A stretch of DNA of 22,025 nt. It comes from Plakobranchus ocellatus. Taxonomy: Eukaryota > Mollusca > Gastropoda > Plakobranchidae. The first letter of the stretch is position 1; each line of letters opens with the position of its first letter. The notes beneath the pieces were generated by a model. That model was not told the DNA's origin and searched no databases. It worked only from the letters and a program-made list of their open reading frames with translations. The translations under genes were made by a program, and so were the position numbers. The stretch spans positions 2,416,939 to 2,438,963 of the forward strand of contig BLXT01007982.1 of the NCBI GenBank assembly GCA_019648995.1, given 5' to 3'. Below, piece by piece: positions 20,921 to 22,025 of this stretch.

Positions 20921-21260
20921 CGCCCGCGGGGGCTCTTTCAGGCATCGACCCAGGAGATTTCATCGATTTTAAGAGTTTGGTGGTAGGAGCCGCCGTCTCT
21001 AAAATTCCACCGCTAATCTTGATCAAGACCGCTTTTTGTTAATTGATGCACGCACTTCCAAATAAAGGCGGTAGTATCCGAGAGAAGATAGGTCGGCGAT
21101 CGATGTAGGGATTCCCAGCCGTCTGGGCACCATCGATTTCTTCTAACTGTTTGTCTTTAAAGATCTGTCCAAGACAATTCTCGCCAAGTTAGGATAACTT
21201 CTGACCCATGGTTGTCAAGAGAGTATCCCAGCGGTAGGCACGTTTGGGTCAGGAGAAAAA
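20921..21260. repeat. GC-richer block of unknown origin
   Basis: This stretch is clearly richer in G+C and CG dinucleotides than either flank, has stops in every frame and includes a strong inverted repeat at 21099-21137. It looks like an old repeat insertion, but I do not recognise a family. Confidence 0.35.
21099..21137. repeat. Interrupted hairpin-forming inverted repeat
   Basis: Outer arms ATCGATG (21099-21105) and CATCGAT (21131-21137) and inner arms CCCAG (21114-21118) and CTGGG (21123-21127) pair exactly around a 4-base loop, with unequal internal loops (8 and 3 bases). Confidence 0.7.
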
Positions 21261-21985
21261 CTCGAAACATAACACATAACCCGATAATACAAGCACACAA
21301 TTATACACATTTATAAATACTTCTCAAATGTTATGCTTATAGAAGTCATGACAAAAGTGAAAATAGTCGTCTGACCTTATTGTAACAAAAAGAACGAAAT
21401 TATTAAAATGCTTACCACTTTTGATATTTTTTGAACTATTTATCTTTTGCAGAAAAACTTGCTAGGATTATTTGTAAACATTATAACTCCATTAAAATTT
21501 GTTGAGGTATCACTATGCATACACAATGGAATGAAAGATAGAGTTCAAAGATAAAAATAACCCTTTGTACACATAAAGAAACATTTTCTAACCTAGGAAG
21601 CAAGAGATCCAATGTAAAATTCCTCGTTTTCGAAGAAAGGCGGGAAGGGACATTGGTCAGCATTGAAACTTTTCTGTAACCCATATTATTCATAACATAC
21701 CTTGTTTTTTATACCTCAACTTCATCTATGCTGTGTTGCATTTTAAAAGATGCGACAATTTAATTTTCATAAATATAACAGAAACAGTAATATTGATAAG
21801 ACGTTTCTAAAGCGTAACAAAATGATATAAAGTTAGTTATAAAAAAAGATGAAGATGATGCCGTGTGTGATTTATATTGATGAAAAAAAAAAACAAACAA
21901 TTATCGTAGAACAAAAATAACAACAACATATCTCTTAAAAACATCTATAGTAATAATTTTTAAATGATAAATCTCATATTAGTTG
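21261..21985. other. AT-rich stretch without a recognised gene
   Basis: A 70-codon minus frame at 21481-21693 shows no motif. No other feature is seen. Confidence 0.4.
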
Positions 21986-22025
21986 TAAAAAAAAAAATAA
22001 CAAAAAAAAAAAAAAAAAAAAAAAA
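21986..22025. repeat. Poly(A) run at the window end
   Basis: A-runs broken only by TAAC continue to the last base, possibly a contig edge at low-complexity DNA. Confidence 0.9.

Overview
The window looks like non-model animal nuclear DNA. It is AT-rich, crowded with di-, tri- and tetranucleotide microsatellites, and carries a tRNA-derived SINE and one intron-split gene. The gene and the SINE together suggest a mollusc, most likely a heterobranch gastropod. That is inference from general familiarity; no marker gene was searched. There is no bacterial, CRISPR or operon-like content.

One gene can be read with confidence. On the minus strand, between about 7.8 kb and 1.19 kb, five coding exons join in perfect phase through four GT-AG introns. 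They give a 432-residue carbohydrate (glycosaminoglycan-type) 6-O-sulfotransferase of the CHST1/CHST3 kind. It has an N-terminal Golgi signal-anchor, the 5'-phosphosulfate loop (RSGSTFTG), the 3'-phosphate-binding motif (LVRDPRGVSVSR) and the C-terminal RYEDLA and WRxKxPF blocks. Most of it is invisible as a single open frame because the exons are short. A (CT)n microsatellite supplies the pyrimidine tract of the fourth exon's acceptor, and introns 3 and 4 carry further low-complexity tracts.

Layout along the + strand: 1-1187, region downstream of the gene (3' UTR and beyond) with ATG/GAA microsatellites; 1188-7734, the sulfotransferase coding span; 7735-7809, its 5' UTR or alternative N-terminus; 7810-10337, non-coding with a TCTAGA/AGATCT cluster and ACTT/ACT/AAT microsatellites; 10338-11093, an assembly gap of Ns inside a compound microsatellite; 11094-14300, a GAA tract, a GA tract, a 28-bp minisatellite and a diverged pair of ~130-bp repeats; 14300-14853, a pyrimidine-rich block with a ~181-bp tandem duplication; 14854-18031, AT-rich with no gene seen; 18032-18212, a SINE with 12-bp target-site duplications; 18924-19184, a long GA tract; 19185-22025, AT-rich DNA with one exon-like island (~20.0 kb), a GC-richer block with a hairpin (~21.0 kb) and a terminal poly(A) run.

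No undescribed multi-gene system is visible. The most useful results are the reconstructed split sulfotransferase, its microsatellite-based splice acceptor and the intact-looking SINE insertion.
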